A stretch of 11,045 nt of DNA from an uncultured Pelolinea sp. GTDB taxonomy: Bacteria; Chloroflexota; Anaerolineae; Anaerolineales; Anaerolineaceae. A program made the position numbers and the translations under genes. How positions within the stretch are numbered: the first letter of the stretch is position 1; each line of letters starts with the position of its first letter. The stretch lies in the NCBI GenBank assembly GCA_937902055.1, contig CALGUJ010000099.1, forward strand, positions 1 to 11,045. The letters are read 5' to 3'. This document shows positions 1-7,227 of the stretch, piece after piece. The notes under the pieces are model-generated. The model did not search any database. It was not told the DNA's origin and worked only from the letters and a program-made list of their open reading frames with translations.

Positions 1-828
1 CAAGCCGCATCCAACTTCAGCAATATTCGTTACTGATGCTAATTGGATTTTCGATTTCAGATCAGTGCAATGACAGGCGTGTAATTGATCCACTTTATTT
101 TGTCTAAAATAATCCAAAGTTCCCTGCATTTGCTCGATTGATGGTTTTTGTAAATGCAATCCGCCGATGATATCAACAATTCGTGTTTCACCTGTAATTT
201 TTTTTGCCTGTTCAACGATATTGCATATCCCTGCATGCGAACAGCCGGTAATGATTACCAATCCTTTTTCTGAGAGGTAAACCAAAGCACTGTCATCCAT
301 GACCATATCGGGAATAACTTCTCCGTTCTTCAAGCGAACCATGCCGATATTTTTCTGCGCCTCGAAGTTATTTCTGCGCTCAATCTCTCCCAGGAAGAGT
401 AGTTGAGAGGTTAAGAAAACAGGTCCAGAGCTCAACTTAACATTAAAGAAACCAACAAGATTTTCTTCCTTCAGCAGGGAACCAATTTCGGGATCGTTCT
501 TATACTGCCGGTTGGCAAAAACCTGTGGATGCGCAATTAATTCAGGTTTTGCGGTTGAGGGATTCGTGGATATTTTTTCAGCAAGCATTCTTACCAGATA
601 TTGCAATCCCCAGGTATGATCCAGGTGCCCGTGGGAGAGAACAATGGCGTTTAAATTTGAGAGATCGATCCCAAGTCGATTAGCATTAATCAAGCATATA
701 TCAGAGTAGCCTGTATCAAACAGGATCTTTTGGCCGTCACTCTCGATGTAATAAGATACTGCGGGTTCGCCAACCAGATATTGGTCAATGAACGTATTGT
801 TATCAACCAGTATAGTAAGGCTTATCAT
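1..828 (-). CDS. Metallo-beta-lactamase-fold metal-dependent hydrolase, COG1237-like (3' end cut by window edge)
   Basis: I translated this frame by hand: 276 codons are open from ATG at 828 to base 1, with no stop. Metal-ligand motifs of the beta-lactamase fold are in order: LFDTG at about residues 36-40, SHGHLDH at 65-71 (the HxHxDH signature), GCSHAG at 195-200, GGLHL at 222-226 and HACHCTD at 250-256. This pattern, with two Cys-His motifs late in the protein, matches COG1237. Some members of that family are named 7,8-dihydropterin-6-yl-methyl-ribofuranosylaminobenzene phosphate synthase, as in methanogens; others are of unknown function. I infer a soluble di-metal enzyme and cannot name the substrate. 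Family members are near 280 residues, so probably only the last few residues are missing. The start lies 12 nt after the dinG stop; TAGGGA over that stop is a possible ribosome binding site, which suggests co-transcription and perhaps translational coupling. Confidence 0.85.
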   Translation of the reverse strand, partial: MISLTILVDNNTFIDQYLVGEPAVSYYIESDGQKILFDTGYSDICLINANRLGIDLSNLNAIVLSHGHLDHTWGLQYLVRMLAEKISTNPSTAKPELIAHPQVFANRQYKNDPEIGSLLKEENLVGFFNVKLSSGPVFLTSQLLFLGEIERRNNFEAQKNIGMVRLKNGEVIPDMVMDDSALVYLSEKGLVIITGCSHAGICNIVEQAKKITGETRIVDIIGGLHLQKPSIEQMQGTLDYFRQNKVDQLHACHCTDLKSKIQLASVTNIAEVGCGL

Positions 829-840
829 GCTCTTGAATCC

Positions 841-3642
841 CTAGATATTCAACCAACGTATCGCATCATCCGGTAAATTCTCAATTGAGCTCTCAACAAC
901 GTGACAACTTGGGAGCGATTGGAGAAATAATTGACCATATTGTTTGGAGCGCACGCGACGATCGAGGATCGCAACCACCCCCCTGTCGGATTGCGTGCGA
1001 ATCAACCGGCCGAATCCCTGCCTGAAACGCAATATTGCTTCAGGAAGTGTGTATTCGCTAAATGGATTTTCAAATGTCTCCGCGCGGGCGGAGATAACAG
1101 GGTCATTGGGAACATCAAAAGGCAGTTTAACGATCAACAAAACAGAAAGCGCCTCACCGGGTACATCCACACCTTCCCAAAATGATTTAGTCCCCAGAAG
1201 GACTGCATGGTTCGTACTGCGAAAAGAATCAAGGAGTGCACTGGTAGACGCTCCCTCGCCTTGTTCGTAAACTTGTATACCATCCTTTGCCAGTAGAGGA
1301 GAAATTACATGTGAAGTAGCTTTTAATTGCCTATACGAAGTAAAAAGTACCAGCATGCGCCCACCCGTTGCACGAGCAGTTCTCAGAATTGCTCTTTCGA
1401 TTGAGCGTTGGTGGTTCAAATAATCGATTGGCTCCGGCATATCGGTCGGCAAAAAAAGCAATGCCGAATTTTCATAATCGAACGGCGAACCAAGGATCAG
1501 GTCATCGGCTTCGTCAGCATTCAGACGAGTCCGAATGTAATCGAAGTTATTATTGGCAGTCAGGGTGGCGGAGGTTATCACTACGCTCTCTTTGGTATGC
1601 CAAAGATATTTCTCCATTAACGGCCCAATTTCAAGCGGGGCAAAATTCAGGGATAAGCGATTGTATTTGCTATCCAGCTCTATCCAATAAATTGTGTTGC
1701 TATCCAACTCAGAAACCAGAGCATGAATATAATTTTGCATTTCCTGAATATTGTGGGTAATTGATAACAATTCGCCCAATAGATTTTCAACCTGCTCCAT
1801 CCCGCTGCCCGCATCCTGGTCGGATAATCCACTGATTAAACCCGTCAATGTACGTTGCAAAGTATCCAGTGGGTCGGCAACCTCATCCCAGGCGATCATG
1901 ACATCATCCCAGATTGGTTGATGCTGGGTGGAAGCCACAACCCTCACCTGTTGTCCATAATCCCCAACTTCATTGCCATTGCGTTCCTGATAGAGGAATT
2001 CTTCAATGCCTTTGAAAAAATCATGAAAGCGCGCCTGTATACGGTAGGCCAGGTCTGTCGCCTTTTCTACAACCTTTGCAATGGCAGAGTATTCAGCCGG
2101 TTTAATTTGGTTAGAAAGCGCAGTTAATAATTGACCAAGATTACCGGTATTCGAACTCCCCAATTCATCAAACATTCTCTCGATATCTGCCTGGGTTACA
2201 CGATAACTCAAGGCATTGGTGGAAGCGTCTTCCAAATGATGCGCTTCATCCACAATCAGATATTTGTATTCTGGCAGAACACGGTTATTCGCCACCACAT
2301 CCGAAAGTAACAGCGCGTGGTTGACAATAATGATATGAGCGGCTAAAGCTGCCTGACGTGCGCGAAAATAAGGACAAATTCCGCCCATGCGATTGAGACA
2401 TACTTCAGCACTGCAAGCCTCATCCTGGGCTGAGAGTCGTTTCCAGGCTTCATTTTCCATCGGGCCGGTCAGGTTCAGCTCATTTAATAGTCCATTACCG
2501 CCACTCTCCAGCCACACTAAAATCTTTGCCAATAAACGCATCTCGCTGGCATCCCTCGGCTTACGATGGCGCAATGCCTCCAACCTTCTGGGACAAAGAT
2601 AATTCACGCGTCCCTTCAGAACTCCCGCTTTCAAATCGATACCCAGGGCATTCTTTAAATCCGGAATGTCTTTGTTGATCAACTGATCCTGCAGGTTCAG
2701 AGTATTGGTTGAAATCACTACCCGCGTATTATTGCGCATGGACCATAAAGCAGCCGGAACCAGATATGCATATGATTTGCCAATTCCAGTACCTGCTTCC
2801 ACCATTAAATGCTGGCTATTGGAAAGCGCATTGGTGATTGCCTGCAGCATTTCAAGCTGTTCATTGCGGCTCTCAAAATTTTTTATATATTTTGAAAATG
2901 GTCCACCTGGGCTCAATATTGCTGTTGTCTCCTCGACATCCAGGGATTGTAAAGTTGGGTTGGGTTTCAACGGTTGAGCCAGAAGTTCAGAGGGTTCGCT
3001 AAACAGGACTCCATAATCCTGTTGTTTTGATTGCCGAGCTTGGGGAGTTTCCTGAGTGCGTTTTTTGAGGACCTGGGTAAAAAACCAGCGTGCATCCCAG
3101 TCAACGCCTTGAGCGTCCTGGACAATTTCCGCCAACAGGTGCAAAGGCAGCTCGCAGGCTTTTTCAAACAGGCGAATGCAGACAGCCAATGTGGCTTCGG
3201 CGTCCTCCTGGGCGCGATGAGGTTGTTGATTTGAGACTTGTAGCGTATCTACCAATGCACTCAAGCTATACCTTGGTGCACTCGGTAAAATAACGGCGGC
3301 GATTTCAAAAGTATCATTGACTGTATTATGGTCAAATGAATGTTGGACTTTTAAAAATCCTAAATCGAAATTTACGTTATGCCCCACAACCGGAAACTCA
3401 CCCACAAAATCGGCAAATTGTTGAATCACAGCTTTGATCGGCGGGGCATCCCGTACCATTTCATTAGTGATACCGGTAAGTTGGGTAATCGGCGCAGGGA
3501 TCATGCGTTGCGGATTTATTAAAGAATGCCAGCGATCGACAATTTGACCGTCGTCATATTTAACCGCACCGATTTCAATAATGGCATCTCGTAAAGGATC
3601 CAAACCGGTTGTTTCAATATCCAGGGCAACGATGGGGAACAT
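841..3642 (-). CDS. dinG: DinG-type XPD-family helicase with N-terminal DnaQ-like 3'-5' exonuclease domain
   Basis: The protein has 933 residues. Residues 1-165 form a DEDDh exonuclease: D8 and E10 in ALDIETTG, D93 in NFDLGF, H142 and D147 in PHRAQED. All five catalytic positions are present. After a linker (about 170-255) comes a superfamily 2 helicase: Walker A GTGIGKS at 284-290, four cysteines at 350, 410, 415 and 423 that match the Fe-S cluster of XPD/DinG helicases, DEAH at 465-468, KSFWEGVDVPG at about 819-829, and QGFGRLIR at about 875-882 (motif VI). DinG proteins unwind 5'-tailed DNA, R-loops and D-loops; the fused exonuclease form is well known in Gram-positive bacteria. In the Staphylococcus aureus homologue the nuclease is active and the helicase motor is not, so activity here cannot be assumed, although the iron-sulfur cysteines are kept. 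The exonuclease begins at residue 3, which fixes the start. No Shine-Dalgarno sequence or SOS box is visible upstream. Confidence 0.96.
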   Translation of the reverse strand: MFPIVALDIETTGLDPLRDAIIEIGAVKYDDGQIVDRWHSLINPQRMIPAPITQLTGITNEMVRDAPPIKAVIQQFADFVGEFPVVGHNVNFDLGFLKVQHSFDHNTVNDTFEIAAVILPSAPRYSLSALVDTLQVSNQQPHRAQEDAEATLAVCIRLFEKACELPLHLLAEIVQDAQGVDWDARWFFTQVLKKRTQETPQARQSKQQDYGVLFSEPSELLAQPLKPNPTLQSLDVEETTAILSPGGPFSKYIKNFESRNEQLEMLQAITNALSNSQHLMVEAGTGIGKSYAYLVPAALWSMRNNTRVVISTNTLNLQDQLINKDIPDLKNALGIDLKAGVLKGRVNYLCPRRLEALRHRKPRDASEMRLLAKILVWLESGGNGLLNELNLTGPMENEAWKRLSAQDEACSAEVCLNRMGGICPYFRARQAALAAHIIIVNHALLLSDVVANNRVLPEYKYLIVDEAHHLEDASTNALSYRVTQADIERMFDELGSSNTGNLGQLLTALSNQIKPAEYSAIAKVVEKATDLAYRIQARFHDFFKGIEEFLYQERNGNEVGDYGQQVRVVASTQHQPIWDDVMIAWDEVADPLDTLQRTLTGLISGLSDQDAGSGMEQVENLLGELLSITHNIQEMQNYIHALVSELDSNTIYWIELDSKYNRLSLNFAPLEIGPLMEKYLWHTKESVVITSATLTANNNFDYIRTRLNADEADDLILGSPFDYENSALLFLPTDMPEPIDYLNHQRSIERAILRTARATGGRMLVLFTSYRQLKATSHVISPLLAKDGIQVYEQGEGASTSALLDSFRSTNHAVLLGTKSFWEGVDVPGEALSVLLIVKLPFDVPNDPVISARAETFENPFSEYTLPEAILRFRQGFGRLIRTQSDRGVVAILDRRVRSKQYGQLFLQSLPSCHVVESSIENLPDDAIRWLNI

Positions 3643-3658
3643 TCAAGGGATTATACCA
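3643..3658 (-). promoter_or_regulatory. Extended -10 promoter for a leaderless dinG transcript
   Basis: On the minus strand the bases before the dinG ATG read TGGTATAATCCCTTGA. This is a perfect extended -10 (TGN plus TATAAT, the hexamer at 3655-3650). The hexamer ends 7 nt before the ATG, so a normal start site falls at or next to the first base of the start codon. No good -35 is seen at 17 nt, which is tolerated for extended -10 promoters. No purine-rich ribosome binding site lies between. The mRNA is therefore inferred to be leaderless. Confidence 0.6.
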
Positions 3659-3734
3659 GACAGGATATTTTAAACGTAATACCCTTCGGAAAGTTCACTC
3701 AAAAGGTACATAGTGGACGTCCGTCTTTCATTAT

Positions 3735-4655
3735 CTACTGGTTAGTTTCGCTATTCTCATTTGCCGATATAGGAACGCCAAAGACCAGTGCTGTCCCGGC
3801 TCCGAGGAATATCTCCTCAAGCACCCAAATCAGGCGGTGCATAATGGCGTAAATAGCAACTTCCTGGCCCGAAAAGAAGGACGCAAGCAGGATCGTGATC
3901 AAGTACTCTCGTACGCCAATTCCGCCAGGGGCGAAAATCGCAACATAACCGATTACCCAACTCAAGCTGAACGCACCTGTGATAGGAACCAGAAAATTGG
4001 TGCCAATCTGTGGGAATATCAACCAGAAACTGGATCCAAACGACAACCAGATCGCGATCATCACAAAGAACTTGATTGCAAAATCTTTGATAATCACTTC
4101 GCTGCCTTTGAAAAACAATTTTTCAAATATAAACAACCCGCCAACCCAGAGCACCGGCAAAATGATGGTTATCAATAGTTGAATATTGACATCGCAAAAA
4201 TATCGGTTTAATGTACACAACACGTCGCGGCTTGATACCATTAGAAGTAACACGCCAATTACGAACGCGGATGAGAGCAGCCAAACATTTTCAAATATGA
4301 TAGCTTGAGTGGCTTTTTTCAATGAGATCTGGCGTGCTTTATAAATCCCGAGTTTTCCGGCAATATGCCATATTCCACCCGGCAAATACTTCCCTAATTG
4401 TGTCACCGAGGTTATAGTCAAAGCATCGCTGTAATTTAAATTCACGTTAATCTTTTTTAAGGAATAACGGGTCATTTCAGAAAGGGCGAGTTTTCCAACC
4501 ATTAACAAACAAAAACTGGCCACAAGATGCGAAATTGAAATGGTTGCCAAATAATCGGATATTTCCTGGTAATTCCTGTAAAAATAAAAACCAGCAACAA
4601 CAACGACGATTACGACCCAAGCCCATTTGGCAACGTCAAGGATTTGTCTTTTCAT
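3735..4655 (-). CDS. Flippase-like / lysylphosphatidylglycerol synthase TM-domain membrane protein
   Basis: This is a 306-residue integral membrane protein with about seven to nine hydrophobic helices, the first at residues 11-26 and others near 40-58, 122-140, 158-178, 195-215 and 228-245. Conserved polar-glycine motifs typical of the LPG_synthase_TM family (COG0392/TIGR00374) are visible: QLGKYLPGGIW at 86-96, FAPGGIGVRE at 241-250 and HRLIW at 273-277. The C-terminal catalytic domain of true MprF synthases is absent, so this is the stand-alone membrane form. Such proteins often sit beside polyprenol-type glycosyltransferases and are suspected to handle or translocate lipid-linked sugars, but the role is not settled. 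The start codon overlaps the stop of the pyruvyl transferase gene in an ATGA (4655-4652), so the two are translationally coupled. A 92-nt gap separates its stop from dinG, which appears to have its own promoter. Confidence 0.85.
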   Translation of the reverse strand: MKRQILDVAKWAWVVIVVVVAGFYFYRNYQEISDYLATISISHLVASFCLLMVGKLALSEMTRYSLKKINVNLNYSDALTITSVTQLGKYLPGGIWHIAGKLGIYKARQISLKKATQAIIFENVWLLSSAFVIGVLLLMVSSRDVLCTLNRYFCDVNIQLLITIILPVLWVGGLFIFEKLFFKGSEVIIKDFAIKFFVMIAIWLSFGSSFWLIFPQIGTNFLVPITGAFSLSWVIGYVAIFAPGGIGVREYLITILLASFFSGQEVAIYAIMHRLIWVLEEIFLGAGTALVFGVPISANENSETNQ

Positions 4656-5926
4656 TTAGAAAGTTCTCGTTGGATAAAATCGAATTGAATTTCAGCTTTC
4701 TTATTGACTTTTTCTATATTCCGTTTAATCTGTTTATGAATGGTCTCTTGTTGTTCTAGCGCACCTTTCACGATTTCGGTCAGATTAATTTGACTATTAC
4801 CAAAATCCAGGGAATATTCTCCCAACCCAAAATAATCCATCGTTTCTTTATATTTATGTCCCCATCCGATTACAACGGTAGGAACAGCCAGGCATAACCC
4901 AGAGATCATGGCATGATAGCGCGATGTTACCAGAATATTGGCCGTAGACACAATCGTGCGAATTGAGGATGTGTTGATATCGTAATTAATCCAATCAACA
5001 GCTTCCAACATTTCCGCTGGTAAAGCGCCATTTTCCGCTGCAGTGCGCATTCGTTCTATTGTCAGCAAGTCGTTGTTGTGGGTCTTTTCTGAACCCTCCC
5101 GGGTGGCATTGGGCATAAATACAAAGTGATAATTGTCAGTTCCCAGATCTTTAATCACTTCGAAAAACTTGCCGGAATAATCAAGACCCAATTTAGTCGA
5201 TTGATTCTCAACCAGGATGCTGGGAGTAAAGACCGCAATTTGTTTTTTTGTGTTCTTAATCCTCTTGAGTAAATCGGCTACACGCTCTTCGTTTTCATGT
5301 GAGAGTGAAAAACTTTGAGCGTATAAGAAAGCCACATCGGCAACAATATCCGTTTGTTCCCTGGGGTAACCTAATTCTTTAAGGAAATCGGCAGTCTTCT
5401 CGCCACGCGCGAAGATATGCCGGCAAGGTATCAAAAATAATTTAGCGCTGATCCGGTTAACAAAATGATGGAATGGGCCTACTGCCTGAGCCAGTTTGAT
5501 CACCGGGACATTCATTATCATTGCCGGCCAAATTGTCAGAATATTAAAAGGAAGGTATTTTTCTCTGCCATCCGAGAATGTAATTCCGCCCACATCCAAT
5601 AATAAATCGGATTCATCCAATGCATTGGCAATTCTGAAGAAATTTGATTTTGGAATTTTTAAACCAAAAAATTTGATTATCGCTGCCAATAATGCACCGA
5701 TAAAATGACGGGTTATCATTGAGATCGGTTTACCGCTGAGAACAACGATTTTTGGGTCAGATATCAACTCACGATCTTTTTTGGGTAAATAACTATAAAT
5801 ATAGAATTTTGTATCCGGAAAACTTTCGCGGATCATTCCGATAGTTGTAGTCAACATCGATTCCGCTCCACGATTTCCCCAAATTGTTCCGCCAATTATG
5901 GATATGACTGGATTTTGTGCTTTCAT
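4652..5926 (-). CDS. Polysaccharide pyruvyl transferase family protein
   Basis: The protein has 424 residues and no signal peptide. The N-terminal glycine-rich segment GGTIWGNRGAES at 12-23, DVGGITFSDGRE at 111-122, LAQAVGPF at 145-152, FARGEKTADFLKELG near 172-186, SRYHAMISG at 335-343 and GWGHKYKE at 354-361 are hallmarks of the PS_pyruv_trans family (GT-B-like fold, as in CsaB and WcaK/AmsJ). Characterised members move pyruvate from phosphoenolpyruvate onto a sugar of a cell-surface polymer; others have unknown acceptors. The basic, helical C-terminus (about 390-424) may contact membrane or acceptor. The gene is coupled to the downstream flippase-like gene and follows a GT2 gene, supporting a surface glycan role. 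The start at 5926 is preferred because the glycine-rich strand begins at once. No strong ribosome binding site is seen; a purine run (AGAGAGAG) lies at a rather long distance upstream. Confidence 0.88.
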   Translation of the reverse strand: MKAQNPVISIIGGTIWGNRGAESMLTTTIGMIRESFPDTKFYIYSYLPKKDRELISDPKIVVLSGKPISMITRHFIGALLAAIIKFFGLKIPKSNFFRIANALDESDLLLDVGGITFSDGREKYLPFNILTIWPAMIMNVPVIKLAQAVGPFHHFVNRISAKLFLIPCRHIFARGEKTADFLKELGYPREQTDIVADVAFLYAQSFSLSHENEERVADLLKRIKNTKKQIAVFTPSILVENQSTKLGLDYSGKFFEVIKDLGTDNYHFVFMPNATREGSEKTHNNDLLTIERMRTAAENGALPAEMLEAVDWINYDINTSSIRTIVSTANILVTSRYHAMISGLCLAVPTVVIGWGHKYKETMDYFGLGEYSLDFGNSQINLTEIVKGALEQQETIHKQIKRNIEKVNKKAEIQFDFIQRELSK

Positions 5927-6099
5927 AGGATTTCTGCTCTCTCTATTCTAAAATGCTAAAACCAAGAATCGATTCCTGTAAATAACATCCCATCCACAAT
6001 CCAGATTGCTGATTCAGGTTCCTTGTTCGCGAGTCGATGCGATGTTAATTAACTCTTGAGCGTTGCGGTTGACTAAAACGAATGGTGCTTGCTTGAAAT
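5927..6099 (-). promoter_or_regulatory. Intergenic region before the pyruvyl transferase gene, with a possible -10 box
   Basis: This 173-nt gap separates the GT2 stop from the pyruvyl transferase start on the same strand. A TAGAAT hexamer (5/6 of the -10 consensus) lies at 5950-5945, placing a start site about 12 nt before the ATG. No convincing -35 is seen. A 10-bp palindrome GTTAATTAAC at 6044-6053 is too short to assign. I see no small ORF, tRNA or clear terminator, so the GT2 gene may read through. Confidence 0.3.
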
Positions 6100-7065
6100 T
6101 TATTTTTGATTGATTTTTTTAATTTTTTCATCGAGACGCTGAATCCTATATTCAACGTTTTCCAGCAACTTCCGGTTAACCGATATTAGATCTGCCAATA
6201 ATCCAAAAACAAAGAAAATCCCACCCAGTATTAATAGTACTGCAGCCAAAATCAAAGATTGAATATGGCCGGAACTGTTTCCGGTTACGATCACAAAATA
6301 TAAGAACCGTAATCCCAAAATCGTACCCAAAGAGAAGAAAATCATGGCAGGAATACGAAAGAATTCCATCGGTTGATAAGTCATGAAAATACGCATGATC
6401 GTATTGAAGGAACGCGCCAGGTATGCGGGGATGCTATGAATCAAACGCGACTTGCGTAAGAAATCGTTGGTGCGAACAGGAACAGAGACGATTGCCATTC
6501 CTTTTTGCCCAGCCTGAATAATGGTTTCAATTGTATAGGTGTATTCGGAAAAAACATGCATCCGCATAGCCGCTTCACGGCTGATAGCACGAAAACCGCT
6601 TGGGGCATCTTCAATGTCTGTTTGGCTGATCCTGCGTACAACCCAGGATCCCAATTTTTGGAACATCTTTTTCAATGGTGAAAAATGTTTGATCTCGCCG
6701 ATTGGTCTTGCGCCCACAACAATCTCTGCTTTTCCATCCAGGATCGGTTGTATTAATTTGGGGATATCCCCCGCAAAATATTGATTATCGGCATCCGTAT
6801 TAACAATAACATCTGCACCTAATTCCACACAAGCCTGCAAACCGGCCATAAATCCCTTCGCAAGCCCTTGATGACGAATCAAATGGACAACATGGTCTAC
6901 TCCCAATTCCCTGGCCACTTCGATTGTCCGGTCTGAACTGCCGTCATCAATAATCAACCATTCAATTTTCGAAACACCCGGTAATTCCCTTGGCAATTCT
7001 TTTAATGTTACGGGGAGAGCTTTTTCTTCATTGAAACATGGAATTTGAATAATTAATTTTGTCAT
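6100..7065 (-). CDS. Family 2 glycosyltransferase, dolichyl/polyprenyl-phosphate mannose synthase-like, with C-terminal TM pair
   Basis: The protein has 321 residues. The GT-A domain occupies about 1-225: IPCFNEE at 8-14 at the nucleotide-binding edge, DDGSSD at 40-45, the metal-binding DAD of NTDADNQY at 91-93, VVGARP near 116-121 and SGFRA at 156-160. These fit the DPM1-like branch of GT2, which transfers a sugar from a nucleotide sugar to dolichyl or undecaprenyl phosphate on the cytoplasmic face. Two membrane helices follow (about 236-260 and 268-292), then a charged, probably helical tail (297-321). Bacterial and archaeal homologues commonly share this plan. The donor sugar cannot be read from the sequence. 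The gene heads the minus-strand glycan set and diverges from the flavoprotein gene; TAGAAT at 7117-7112 is a possible -10. The start at 7065 is set by the first beta strand (LIIQIPCFNEE); no good ribosome binding site precedes it. Confidence 0.92.
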   Translation of the reverse strand: MTKLIIQIPCFNEEKALPVTLKELPRELPGVSKIEWLIIDDGSSDRTIEVARELGVDHVVHLIRHQGLAKGFMAGLQACVELGADVIVNTDADNQYFAGDIPKLIQPILDGKAEIVVGARPIGEIKHFSPLKKMFQKLGSWVVRRISQTDIEDAPSGFRAISREAAMRMHVFSEYTYTIETIIQAGQKGMAIVSVPVRTNDFLRKSRLIHSIPAYLARSFNTIMRIFMTYQPMEFFRIPAMIFFSLGTILGLRFLYFVIVTGNSSGHIQSLILAAVLLILGGIFFVFGLLADLISVNRKLLENVEYRIQRLDEKIKKINQK

Positions 7066-7227
7066 GGATTTTGTTTGAATGAAAAATATCCTTCGCTAAC
7101 GGATGGTTGTTATTCTAAGTGTAAAATCGATTTTGATTTTATCACAAAGAGATCTTTCAAATTCTATCGTAAAACGGTTATGGTTTTCATTCAGTTGCGA
7201 TTTTTTCGATTATAGTTAAACACCAGA
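7066..7227. promoter_or_regulatory. Divergent promoter region between the GT2 and flavoprotein genes
   Basis: The 162-nt, AT-rich interval carries start signals for both strands. On the plus strand TATAGT (7211-7216, 5/6 of consensus) ends 11 nt before the ATG at 7228, leaving a leader of about five nucleotides. The bases just before that ATG contain no Shine-Dalgarno sequence. An in-frame TAG at 7213-7215 rules out a longer N-terminus. On the minus strand TAGAAT at 7117-7112 could serve the GT2 gene, with a leader of about 40 nt. Neither has a good -35 hexamer, so both calls are tentative. Confidence 0.4.

Noticed and set aside
931..3293. Many plus-strand open frames of 66-130 codons opposite dinG
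   Set aside because: They lie antisense to a clear helicase gene, have no domain motifs or ribosome binding sites, and are expected shadows of the coding strand.
841..3642. Exonuclease-helicase fusion as a novel defence nuclease
   Set aside because: This domain order is the known exonuclease-fused DinG form; no defence-island partners are adjacent.
3715..3722. GGACGTCC palindrome after the flippase-like gene, possible terminator
   Set aside because: No loop, a stem of only four bases, and no T-run next to it, so it is not an intrinsic terminator.
6044..6053. GTTAATTAAC palindrome in the intergenic gap
   Set aside because: Ten AT-rich bases with no flanking symmetry; common by chance and not placed against a promoter.
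7195..7216. TTGCGA (7195-7200) as -35 for the flavoprotein promoter
   Set aside because: Only 10 nt separate it from TATAGT, far from the 16-18 nt needed.
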